From positions 1-12,630 of the forward strand of contig SYAK01000303.1 in the NCBI GenBank assembly GCA_005788935.1: a DNA stretch of 12,630 nt, written 5' to 3'. The notes under the pieces were generated by a model. The model was not told where the DNA came from. It was given only the letters and a program-made list of their open reading frames with translations, and did no database searches. How positions within the stretch are numbered: the first letter of the stretch is position 1; the number at the start of each line of letters is the position of its first letter. Origin of the DNA: Pseudomonadota bacterium. Lineage in GTDB: Bacteria > Myxococcota > UBA9042 > PHBI01. This document shows, one piece after another, positions 6,437 through 12,630 of this stretch. The position numbers and the translations under genes are program-made.

Positions 6437-7213
6437 GTGTCCCGCCTCGTCCGAGTCGTCGTTCCCGTGCTCCTCGCCCTCGCGGCCGCCCCAGCGGGGG
6501 CCCCAGCGGGCGCCAACGATCGGCCAGGTGCGCCTCCCGCCGTGGCCACGCAGCGCGTCGTCTACGGCGGGCGCCTCGTCGACCCGGAGGGGCGGCCGAT
6601 TTCGGGCATCTTCCCGCTGACCTTCAGCCTGTACACGGCCCCTGGGGCCAAGCGGGCGGCCTGGCAGGAAGCGATCCACGTCGCGGTCGACAATGGCGTC
6701 TACGCGGTCGAGCTCGGCCGCACCCGCCCGCTGCCGAAGCGCCTCGCGGTCGACAAGGCCGAGATCGGGGTGGCGCTCGCGGGCAAGCGTCGCGAGCTGG
6801 TGCGCGAGCCGCTTGGACCGCGGGCCACCATCCCGCCAGCTGACCCAGCCGCGCCGGTCATCGTGACGCTCGAGGTCCCGAACGTCGGCGCCCGCCCGGG
6901 CAAGGGCGGCCAGAGCTACGCGGACCTCGCTGGCATGGCCTACGAGGCGGAGCGCTCGAAGGTGGCCGAGCGCGTCGGCGGCCTCGGTGAGGCCGAGATC
7001 CGCGAGCTCGCGCGTTCTGCCACCCCGGCCACCTCGGCGGCCTCGGCCAAGGCCCGCGTCGGCGCGGACAAGCGCACCACGGAGCGAGCGGGCGGAGCCG
7101 AGGGCCGAGCCTACAACCTCAGCTGCCCTGCGGGCTACATCGTCACGGGGATCACTGGCGGGGCCGGTGCCCTCGTCGACTCGATCTCCCTCGTCTGCAG
7201 CCCGCTCGAATGA
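6437..7213 (+). CDS. Secreted surface protein, unknown function
   Basis: Exported protein of 258 residues, started at GTG 6437 by its ribosome site. Residues 1-26 are a signal peptide (VVVPVLLALAAAPAG, likely cleavage near AGA 24-26). Residues 40-115 match a pattern I know from many bacterial surface proteins: VVYGGRLVDPEGRPISG, then FPLTFSLYTAP, W-E, DNGVYAVELG and LPKRLAV. The pattern corresponds to the YQGRLTDxxGxPxxG-type beta domain. A short Ala-rich, probably disordered stretch (190-220) leads to a C-terminal element CPAGYIVTGITGGAGALVDS with C230 and C254 placed to form a disulfide. That GGAGxxVD element recalls lectin-like beta repeats, but I cannot confirm it. Its stop overlaps the next start as ATGA, so the two proteins are probably made together. 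Binding to a surface sugar or partner protein is only an inference. Confidence 0.85.
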   Translation: MSRLVRVVVPVLLALAAAPAGAPAGANDRPGAPPAVATQRVVYGGRLVDPEGRPISGIFPLTFSLYTAPGAKRAAWQEAIHVAVDNGVYAVELGRTRPLPKRLAVDKAEIGVALAGKRRELVREPLGPRATIPPADPAAPVIVTLEVPNVGARPGKGGQSYADLAGMAYEAERSKVAERVGGLGEAEIRELARSATPATSAASAKARVGADKRTTERAGGAEGRAYNLSCPAGYIVTGITGGAGALVDSISLVCSPLE

Positions 7214-8427
7214 CGCCCCAGGCCCCCACTCGCCAGGTCGCGCGCGGCGTCCTCACCGCGCTGTGTCTGCTCCTCGCGCTCGTCACTCCCCGCGCCTCCC
7301 ACGCAGCCCCCGACGACAACCGTCGCGCGGCCGAGCTCCACACCGAGGGCATCAACCTCGCGAAGCAGAGGAAGTTCAGCGAGGCCGTGGCGAAGTTCGA
7401 GGCCTCCCTGAAGCTCAACCCGCACCCGGTCACGATGCACAACCTCGGGCGGGCCTGGGAGGCCCTCGGCGACCTGCCGCAGGCCTGGGACTTCTTCGCG
7501 CGGGCCCTCGAGCAGGACTACGAATACGCCAAGGACGGACGTGAGTACCTGAACCGTATCGGCGCCACCCTCGCGCGCGACCACACACGCGTCACGGTGC
7601 GCGTCACCCCGTCCACCGCGAAGGTGACCTTCAGCCACCCCGAGCGCGGGCCGCGGACGTTCACCGCGAGCCCGTTCTCGACGTGGCTGCGGACAGGCAC
7701 GCAAGGCGTCGACGTGAGCCACCCCGAGTTCCGCGGCCGTCAGGAGTCGCTGACGCTCGCGGCGGGTGAGACGCGCGAACTCGAATACGTCCTCGTCCCG
7801 CGTCCACGTCTCGGTTTCCTGCGCGTCAGCGTCAATGTGCCGAACGCGCTCGTGCTCCTGTCGGGGCGGACGCTCGGGCGCTCGCCGCTCGAGGTCGTGC
7901 CGATCGAGACGGGCGCCTACCAGCTCGAGGTCAAGGCCGCGGGCTTCAAGCCCTTCGTGCAGCCGCTTACCGTCGTGCAGGACACGGAGACCGAGGTCCC
8001 GGTGACGCTCGAGGCTGACGCGGGCTACTCGGGCGCGGTCGCGGAGGACAGCGACGGGACGCCGGCGTGGGTGGGCTGGGCGTTCATCGGGGCGGGGACG
8101 GCCCTGGCAGGCGGCGGCCTCGGCATGTTCCTGCATGGCGACGGCCAGGCCGAGGACCTCGCGGCCCGCTTCGCGCCAAACGCTGGCGAGAACCAGACGG
8201 CCGAGAACAAGGCAGCCTACCGCGCAGCCTACGCGAGCGACGTGCGCCCGTGGCAGATCGGCTCCGCCATCGTCTTCAGCGCCGCGGGCGCGCTCGCGCT
8301 GACCGGCGTCGGACTGCTCATCCTCGACCCCGAGGGCGAGACGGTGACCGCCCAGACGCCGATCTTCATCCCGACGCTAGCCGCCTCGCGTGACGGGCTG
8401 GCCCTCGGTGGCACGCTGCGCTTCTGA
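7210..8427 (+). CDS. TPR/PEGA-domain membrane protein
   Basis: Protein of 405 residues with a signal peptide at 1-32 (LTALCLLLALV, likely cleavage at SHA before APDD). Residues 38-105 form two TPR helical pairs (EGINLAKQRKFSEAVAKFEASLKLNP; NLGRAWEALGDLPQAWDFFARAL). Residues 126-196 look like a degenerate PEGA domain. Residues 202-268 are a clear PEGA domain (RVSVNVPNALVLLSGRTLGRSPLEV, ETGAYQLEVKAAGFKP). Two glycine-rich membrane segments follow at about 287-308 and 349-372, split by a polar region of about 40 residues. The TPR and PEGA parts therefore face the periplasm, where TPRs bind proteins and PEGA domains are thought to bind envelope structures. The ATG is part of the ATGA overlap with the previous stop, and no good ribosome site precedes it, so translation is likely coupled. 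The product may anchor or organise the coupled secreted protein; this is inferred from the overlap only. Confidence 0.92.
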   Translation: MTPQAPTRQVARGVLTALCLLLALVTPRASHAAPDDNRRAAELHTEGINLAKQRKFSEAVAKFEASLKLNPHPVTMHNLGRAWEALGDLPQAWDFFARALEQDYEYAKDGREYLNRIGATLARDHTRVTVRVTPSTAKVTFSHPERGPRTFTASPFSTWLRTGTQGVDVSHPEFRGRQESLTLAAGETRELEYVLVPRPRLGFLRVSVNVPNALVLLSGRTLGRSPLEVVPIETGAYQLEVKAAGFKPFVQPLTVVQDTETEVPVTLEADAGYSGAVAEDSDGTPAWVGWAFIGAGTALAGGGLGMFLHGDGQAEDLAARFAPNAGENQTAENKAAYRAAYASDVRPWQIGSAIVFSAAGALALTGVGLLILDPEGETVTAQTPIFIPTLAASRDGLALGGTLRF

Positions 8428-8443
8428 GCGGTGGCCAAGGCGG

Positions 8444-8472
8444 TTGACCCCTCGGGGGGCGCCGCGGATAAT
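8444..8472 (+). promoter_or_regulatory. Strong sigma70-like promoter for the AAA+ gene
   Basis: TTGACC at 8444-8449, a 17-bp spacer and GATAAT at 8467-8472 match the sigma70 consensus at 10 of 12 positions. The promoter begins 16 bp after the stop of the PEGA gene. Transcription would start near 8479, which leaves about 9 nt before GTG 8488. The AAA+ gene can therefore be expressed separately from the genes upstream. Confidence 0.65.
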
Positions 8473-8478
8473 GCCCGC

Positions 8479-8483
8479 GGAGG
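8479..8483 (+). promoter_or_regulatory. Ribosome site deciding the GTG 8488 start
   Basis: GGAGG lies 4 nt before GTG 8488. That is a short but usable spacing. The earlier in-frame GTG at 8431 has no ribosome site and lies upstream of the promoter. Confidence 0.55.
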
Positions 8484-8487
8484 CCCC

Positions 8488-10641
8488 GTGATCAACAACG
8501 ACCCCGAGTTCGTGGCGCTCAACGCGCGCTTCGTCGACGCCACCCTGCGCCGCTGGGAAAGCCTGCTCGAGCACGCGACCCACCTGAAGATCAACGACCT
8601 CTCGGACGAAGAGACCGAGGAGGCGATCGAGAACATCCGCGCGACGACGATCGACAACGACCTCGAGCTCGCAGGCTTTCGGGCCGACGCGATGCGCCGC
8701 AGCTGGAGCTTCCCGCTCGACGACATCACCGCGAGCCACGACCTCGAGCCCGTCGAGCGGCAGATCCTCGAGCTTGCGCTGATGCCGCACCTCGACCTCG
8801 GTTTCCGTCGCCGCCTCGCGCGCTTCAACAACAACATCCTGCTCGACTTCGTCGACGTCGACCTCGCGCTCCAGCTGCTGTTCCCGTCGCGTATCGACCG
8901 CCTGCAGGGGCGGCGCTACTTTGCCTCGGACGCCCGCCTGCTCCAGCACAAGCTGATCTCGCTCGAGCGCGCCAAGGAGCCGAAGGGAGACGGCACGCTC
9001 GCGCAAGAGATCCGCGTCCCCGAGCGCCTCGCCGATTTCGTGCTGTGCCGCCGAACGATCGACGCCTCGCTGCGGGCCTTCGCCGAGCTGAAGGACCCGC
9101 TCATCCGGCTTGACGACGTCTCGCTCGAACGCGAAGGACGCGACGAGCTCGTCGAGGTCCTGCGTCACTTCAGCACCCCGGCGAACGCGGCGGGGCGACC
9201 TGTCCGCGGCCCGTTCGTCGGCACCGACGGCCTCGCCATCGCCTTCGTGGGAAGTGCTGGTACCGGCAAGACGGTGCTCGCCGAGGCGGTCGCCCACGCG
9301 CTCGACCGCCCGCTCATCATCGTGGACTCGGCGACGCTCGCGGGGGATTCGCGCTCGTTCGTCACGCTCATCGCGTCGCTCTTCACCGAGGCCCGCGTGC
9401 AGGGCGCGGTCCTCGTCGTCGACCGCTGCGAGTCGCTCGTCAACAAGGGCAACCCGCGACTGCCGCCGCTGCTCTCGCAGCTCGAGAAGAACGGCGGGCT
9501 CCTCATCTTCACGACGAACCGACCCGACGAGGTCGACTCGGCGATCGAGCACTACATCGGCTTCCAGCTGAACCTCGGCATGCCCGACGTCGACCAGCGG
9601 ACGCGCATCTGGGCGACGCACCTGCCAAAGGGCCTGCCTGTCCTGCCCGATGTGGACCTTGACGACCTCGGGACCCGCTACGAGCTGACGGGTGGGCAGA
9701 TCGCGAGCGCCTGCGCGCTCGCCGAGCAGCGCGTGCGTGCGGCCTCCGGAGGCCCCCAGGCGACAGCTGGCGCCATCTCGAGCGAGCTGCTCAAGCAGTG
9801 CGCTCAGGCGCAAATCCGCGCAAACATGGACGAACTGTCCGTGCGCAGCAAGGTGACGCTGACCCTCGACGACCTCGTGCTGCCGCCGCGCGAGCAGTCG
9901 ATGGTGCGCGAGCTGCTGATGGCGTGCCGCAACCGCGTGTTCGTGATGACGAAATGGGGCTTCGGGCGGCGCCTCGTGACGGGCAAGGGCATCACGGTGC
10001 TCTTCAAGGGGGAGCCCGGCACGGGCAAGACCTTGTGCGCCGAGATCCTCGCGACCGAGCTCGGGATGAAGCTCTATCAGGTGTCCATCCCGAAGATTGT
10101 GTCGAAGTATGTCGGCGAGACGGAGAAGAACATCTCGAAGATCTTCGCCTCCGCCCGCGCCAATCACAGCATGCTGCTCTTTGACGAGGCCGACTCGCTG
10201 TTCGGCAAGCGCGTGACGAACGTCGAGAGCTCGATCGACCGTTTCAGCAACATGGAGACGAACCTGCTGCTGCAGGAAATCGAGCGCTTCGACGGCATCG
10301 TGATCCTCACGACGAACCTCGACAAGAACATGGACGACGCCTTCGCGCGCCGCATCATGTTCAAGATCGACTTCCCGAAGCCCGACATCCGGAACCGCGA
10401 GGCCATCTGGCGCAAGCTCGTGCCGAAGGACTGTCCGGTCGCTGACGACATCGACTACCAGGAGCTCGCCGAGAGCTTCGAGCTCGCGGGTGGCAACATC
10501 AAGAACGCGGTCGTGCGGGCCGCCTACCGTGCGGCCGAGCGACGCGACATGATCACGCGCGAGGACATCGAGTTCGCGGCCGAAAAGGAGTGCATCAACG
10601 CCGGCAAGCTCTTCCGGGCGACCCGCAAGCGCGACTGGTGA
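8488..10641 (+). CDS. Tandem AAA+ ATPase, inactive first module
   Basis: Cytoplasmic ATPase of 717 residues with two AAA+ modules. The N-terminal 230 residues are helical and resemble the winged-helix-type region of AAA+ ATPases found with extracellular contractile injection systems (EPVERQILELALMPHLDLG, DVDLALQLL). Module 1 (about 231-425) has Walker A GSAGTGKT at 255-262 and a sensor asparagine in TTNRPD (N344). Its Walker B reads VLVVDRCES, with arginine R313 in place of the catalytic glutamate, and no RR finger. Module 2 (about 460-700) has Walker A GEPGTGKT at 508-515, Walker B LLFDEAD (D566, E567), sensor N610, the arginine pair R621/R622 and pore-like residues KYVGE at 540-544. So module 1 should bind but not hydrolyse ATP, while module 2 drives work. 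Function is probably remodelling of a protein complex; the client is unknown. GTG 8488 is favoured over GTG 8431, which would add 19 residues. Confidence 0.92.
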   Translation: MINNDPEFVALNARFVDATLRRWESLLEHATHLKINDLSDEETEEAIENIRATTIDNDLELAGFRADAMRRSWSFPLDDITASHDLEPVERQILELALMPHLDLGFRRRLARFNNNILLDFVDVDLALQLLFPSRIDRLQGRRYFASDARLLQHKLISLERAKEPKGDGTLAQEIRVPERLADFVLCRRTIDASLRAFAELKDPLIRLDDVSLEREGRDELVEVLRHFSTPANAAGRPVRGPFVGTDGLAIAFVGSAGTGKTVLAEAVAHALDRPLIIVDSATLAGDSRSFVTLIASLFTEARVQGAVLVVDRCESLVNKGNPRLPPLLSQLEKNGGLLIFTTNRPDEVDSAIEHYIGFQLNLGMPDVDQRTRIWATHLPKGLPVLPDVDLDDLGTRYELTGGQIASACALAEQRVRAASGGPQATAGAISSELLKQCAQAQIRANMDELSVRSKVTLTLDDLVLPPREQSMVRELLMACRNRVFVMTKWGFGRRLVTGKGITVLFKGEPGTGKTLCAEILATELGMKLYQVSIPKIVSKYVGETEKNISKIFASARANHSMLLFDEADSLFGKRVTNVESSIDRFSNMETNLLLQEIERFDGIVILTTNLDKNMDDAFARRIMFKIDFPKPDIRNREAIWRKLVPKDCPVADDIDYQELAESFELAGGNIKNAVVRAAYRAAERRDMITREDIEFAAEKECINAGKLFRATRKRDW

Positions 10642-10653
10642 CCCGACCGCTGG

Positions 10654-10688
10654 CGGCGCGTTGCGGGTCCCCGGGACACGCGACGCCG
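10654..10688. terminator. Bidirectional hairpin between convergent genes
   Basis: A long stem occupies the 54-bp gap between the AAA+ stop and the kinase stop. Bases 10658-10670 pair with 10674-10686 around loop CCG, with one G-A mismatch (10666/10678) and one T-G pair (10662/10682). An alternative outer helix pairs CGGCG (10654-10658) with CGCCG (10684-10688). There is no T-run on either strand, so it may act as a U-less terminator or RNA 3'-end protector for both transcripts. Confidence 0.6.
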
Positions 10689-10695
10689 CGAACCT

Positions 10696-12138
10696 TCAGG
10701 TGAGCCTCAGCGCGAGCGCGACGCCAGCCCCGAGGGCCATCGCGAGCAGGACGAAGCCGAGCGTCCGACGGTGGTTGCGCCGACGCGCCACCCGGGCCTC
10801 GTCCGCGTCGAGGCGACCCCGCAGCTGCGCCACGACGGCCCTGTCAGGGGCGCGCTGGCTCATCTCGGTCGTGAGCGCGTGGAAGCTCTGGGCGCCTCCT
10901 GGAAGCGACTCATCGCCCACGAGGGTCGCGGCCCGCGCCTCGGCGGAGTCGCTCGGGATGTCACGGATCGTCTCGGCCTTCGCCCACGGGGCCTCGGTCC
11001 GCTTCGGCATGATGGCCTGAAAGGCGCGCGTGTCGATGACGCCGCTGTCGGGCGGCGGGTCGCTCGCGCGGGCGCGGGCGTTGGCGGAGGCCATCGCGCG
11101 CAGCTTGGCGAGGTCGATCTCGGTCGCGACGGTGGCCGAGAGGTCCTCCTCCCGGATCCCCTGCCCCGTGTCGAGCCAGACGCGCAGATCGCGGGCGAGC
11201 TCGGCGGCGTCGCGCTGCCGGTGCTTCGGGTCGTGCGCGAGGCTCTTGCGCAGGATGGACCACAGCTCGGGCGAGACGTGGGCGGGGCGCTCGAGCTCGG
11301 CGTCGGTGAAGGTGAGCCGGTAATCGAGGAAGTGGATGAGCCCCTCGCGGCCGCTCGCGCCCTTGCTGCCGACCGCGTACGGGAAGAGCTGGCGTCCGGC
11401 GACGAGCTGCCAGAACATGACGCCGAGGGCGAAGATGTCGGCGGTCGTGTCGGTCTTCTGGCGGTGGCGCTCGCGGACGTGCGGGTCGGAGATCTGCTCG
11501 GGCGCCATGTACTCTGGCGTGCCCGCGATGAGGCCGGTGTCGAGGTCGTCCCTGAAGTCAGCGCCCGCCAGGATGTCCGCCTGCTCGAACAGCTGAAGCA
11601 GCCCCTGAGAGTCCTGCACCAACCCGAAATCCATCAGCTTCACGGCGCGGTCCGCGTGCGTGATCATGATGTTGTCGGGGTTGATGTCGCGGTGGGTCAG
11701 GCCGAGGCGGTGGAGGCCGTTGAAGCCGTCGCACAGCTGCACCATCAGCTTGCAGGCGACCGAGGACTCGAGCGGGCGGTTCTGCCGCAGCACCGCGCCG
11801 AGCGTGAAGCCGTCGATGAAGTCCATCGCGACCCACGGCCAGGCGCCCGTCTGCCCGTGGCCGCGGTAGGCGGCGCGGTTCGGATGCGCGGGGAGCGCGC
11901 GGATGACCTTGATCTCGCGCTTGAATCGCGCGAGGGCCTGATGGTCGTCGCGATAGAGCATCTTGATCGCGTGGCGGGCCCCCGAGGCGTCCTGCGCCTC
12001 AAAGACCCAGGCGAACTTGCCCGCGCCGACGAAGCGCGCGATGCGCAGGGCCACGGGACGCGCCGGCTGTGACGGGTCGGGCGGCTCGAAGGCTCCCTCG
12101 ACGAGAGCGCCGAGGAGCTTCTGGGGAGGCTCGGTCAT
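10696..12138 (-). CDS. Tail-anchored Ser/Thr protein kinase (PknB-like)
   Basis: Eukaryotic-type kinase of 480 residues; the catalytic domain spans about 32-325. The glycine loop is GAGKFAWV (38-45), the ATP lysine is K59 in HAIKML and the helix-C glutamate is E75. The catalytic loop is HRDINPDN (149-156), with D151. Its usual lysine two residues after the aspartate is N153. The metal aspartate is D170 in DFG and the substrate loop ends GTPEYMAPE. The DFG-to-APE distance, about 44 residues, is longer than usual. Then come a polar, likely disordered linker (330-455), a basic patch ARRRNHRR and one membrane helix (460-478) that ends two residues before the stop. The kinase therefore sits in the cytoplasm, anchored by its tail, with no outside sensor domain. 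ATG 12138 lacks a clear ribosome site; a TTG at 12207 also lacks one. It lies downstream of a CorC-type gene on the same strand, 102 bp away. Confidence 0.93.
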   Translation of the reverse strand: MTEPPQKLLGALVEGAFEPPDPSQPARPVALRIARFVGAGKFAWVFEAQDASGARHAIKMLYRDDHQALARFKREIKVIRALPAHPNRAAYRGHGQTGAWPWVAMDFIDGFTLGAVLRQNRPLESSVACKLMVQLCDGFNGLHRLGLTHRDINPDNIMITHADRAVKLMDFGLVQDSQGLLQLFEQADILAGADFRDDLDTGLIAGTPEYMAPEQISDPHVRERHRQKTDTTADIFALGVMFWQLVAGRQLFPYAVGSKGASGREGLIHFLDYRLTFTDAELERPAHVSPELWSILRKSLAHDPKHRQRDAAELARDLRVWLDTGQGIREEDLSATVATEIDLAKLRAMASANARARASDPPPDSGVIDTRAFQAIMPKRTEAPWAKAETIRDIPSDSAEARAATLVGDESLPGGAQSFHALTTEMSQRAPDRAVVAQLRGRLDADEARVARRRNHRRTLGFVLLAMALGAGVALALRLT

Positions 12139-12240
12139 GGTGATGCGTGTGGCGAGGCGGCTGGGCCGCGCGACCCTCAAGGTGAACCGAAGCGCGCCCG
12201 AGCGCAAGAGGTGCAGCGACCCGCGGCGACCCAGCCGAGC
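12139..12240 (-). other. Intergenic gap between corC-like gene and kinase
   Basis: These 102 bp separate the CorC-type stop from the kinase start on the minus strand. I see no well-spaced sigma70 or sigma54 boxes, no T-run terminator and no strong ribosome site. The two genes may be cotranscribed, but the gap is long enough for a promoter I cannot recognise. Confidence 0.4.
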
Positions 12241-12630
12241 TCAGCCTGGCGGCTGGTCCGTGCCTGTGGCGCCCTGCGAGGTCTCGGGGCCCGGACTCGG
12301 CGCGACGGGCTCCGGCTCGGACACCGAAGACCCGTCGGCGGTGCGTGGGCGGAAGGTCAGCGCGAGGATGCGGAAGCCCTGCGTCCCCTCGACCGTGGCC
12401 GTCCAGCGCCCGACGTCGACCCGGTCGCCCCGGGCTGGCTGACGCGCGAGCTGCTTCAGGATGAGGCCGCCGATCGTGTCGACGTCCTGCGGCAGATCGT
12501 CCTCGTCGAGGTCGAGCGCGCGCGCGGCCGTCTCGAGCAGGGAGGCCCCGTCGATGCGGAGGCTGCCGTCGGGTCCGGGCTGGACGTCGGAGGCCTCGAT
12601 GTCGTCGGTCTCGTCGTAGATCTCGCCGAC
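12241..12630 (-). CDS. CorC/HlyC-type CBS-domain transporter, C-terminal part
   Basis: The last 129 residues of a hemolysin-like DUF21/CNNM-CorC protein. The frame is open through the right edge, so the N-terminal membrane domain and CBS pair lie outside. The visible part is the CorC_HlyC (transporter-associated) domain. It opens VGEIYDETD, then DGSLRIDGASLLETAARAL, an acidic DLDEDDLPQDVDTIGGLIL, LARQPARGDRVDVGRWTATV, and FRILALTF. The family comprises inner-membrane proteins linked to magnesium, cobalt or sodium export, and this domain is regulatory. After the domain a Pro/Glu/Ser-rich tail of about 30 residues ends at TGA 12243. That tail is longer than in typical short members. The kinase lies downstream on the same strand. 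Confidence 0.9.
   Translation of the reverse strand, partial: VGEIYDETDDIEASDVQPGPDGSLRIDGASLLETAARALDLDEDDLPQDVDTIGGLILKQLARQPARGDRVDVGRWTATVEGTQGFRILALTFRPRTADGSSVSEPEPVAPSPGPETSQGATGTDQPPG

Noticed and set aside
5192..6679. Minus-strand frame of 495 codons over the divergent region
   Set aside because: It crosses two supported genes and the promoter region, and its product has no recognisable fold. It is a GC-driven open frame.
8377..10167. Minus-strand frame of 596 codons opposite the AAA+ gene
   Set aside because: The opposite strand encodes clear Walker motifs. This frame has only charged low-complexity sequence and no ribosome-site-supported start.
10771..12072. Plus-strand frame of 433 codons opposite the kinase
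   Set aside because: The minus strand carries all kinase motifs. The plus-strand product is an Arg/Val/Ala/Glu-rich shadow.

Overview
This is GC-rich, densely coding chromosomal DNA with C-dominated third codon positions and no mobile element, tRNA, rRNA or CRISPR. Several traits fit a deltaproteobacterium-like lineage such as Myxococcota or Bradymonadota. These are the very cysteine-rich secreted protein, the PEGA/TPR envelope protein, the eukaryotic-type Ser/Thr kinase with an altered catalytic loop, and the many secreted proteins and lipoproteins. The lineage is inferred from protein style, not from a marker gene.

Layout, left to right. (1) The 3' part of a PIN-PhoH ATPase gene (+) runs off the left edge. 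(2) Two exported-protein genes follow on +: a 618-residue protein with about 95 cysteines, then a probable lipoprotein L,D-transpeptidase (YkuD_2 type). (3) Converging on the latter is a minus-strand gene for a secreted protein whose C-terminus may resemble a double-psi beta-barrel. (4) A 278-bp divergent intergenic region carries three inverted repeats. (5) A plus-strand run follows: a small lipoprotein, then a secreted protein translationally coupled (ATGA overlap) to a TPR/PEGA membrane protein, then a 717-residue tandem AAA+ ATPase with its own sigma70-like promoter. (6) A strong hairpin lies between the AAA+ gene and a convergent minus-strand gene for a tail-anchored Ser/Thr kinase. (7) Upstream of the kinase on the same strand is the 3' end of a CorC/HlyC-type (CNNM/DUF21) transporter gene that runs off the right edge.

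Most of the window serves the cell envelope: peptidoglycan cross-linking, exported disulfide-rich protein, PEGA/TPR protein, lipoprotein and membrane kinase. The most distinctive gene is the tandem AAA+ ATPase. Its first module keeps Walker A but has lost the catalytic glutamate and the arginine finger, while its second module looks fully active. Its N-terminal half resembles ATPases that accompany contractile injection systems, yet no such structural genes are visible here. No complete new defence or mobile system can be demonstrated from this window alone.
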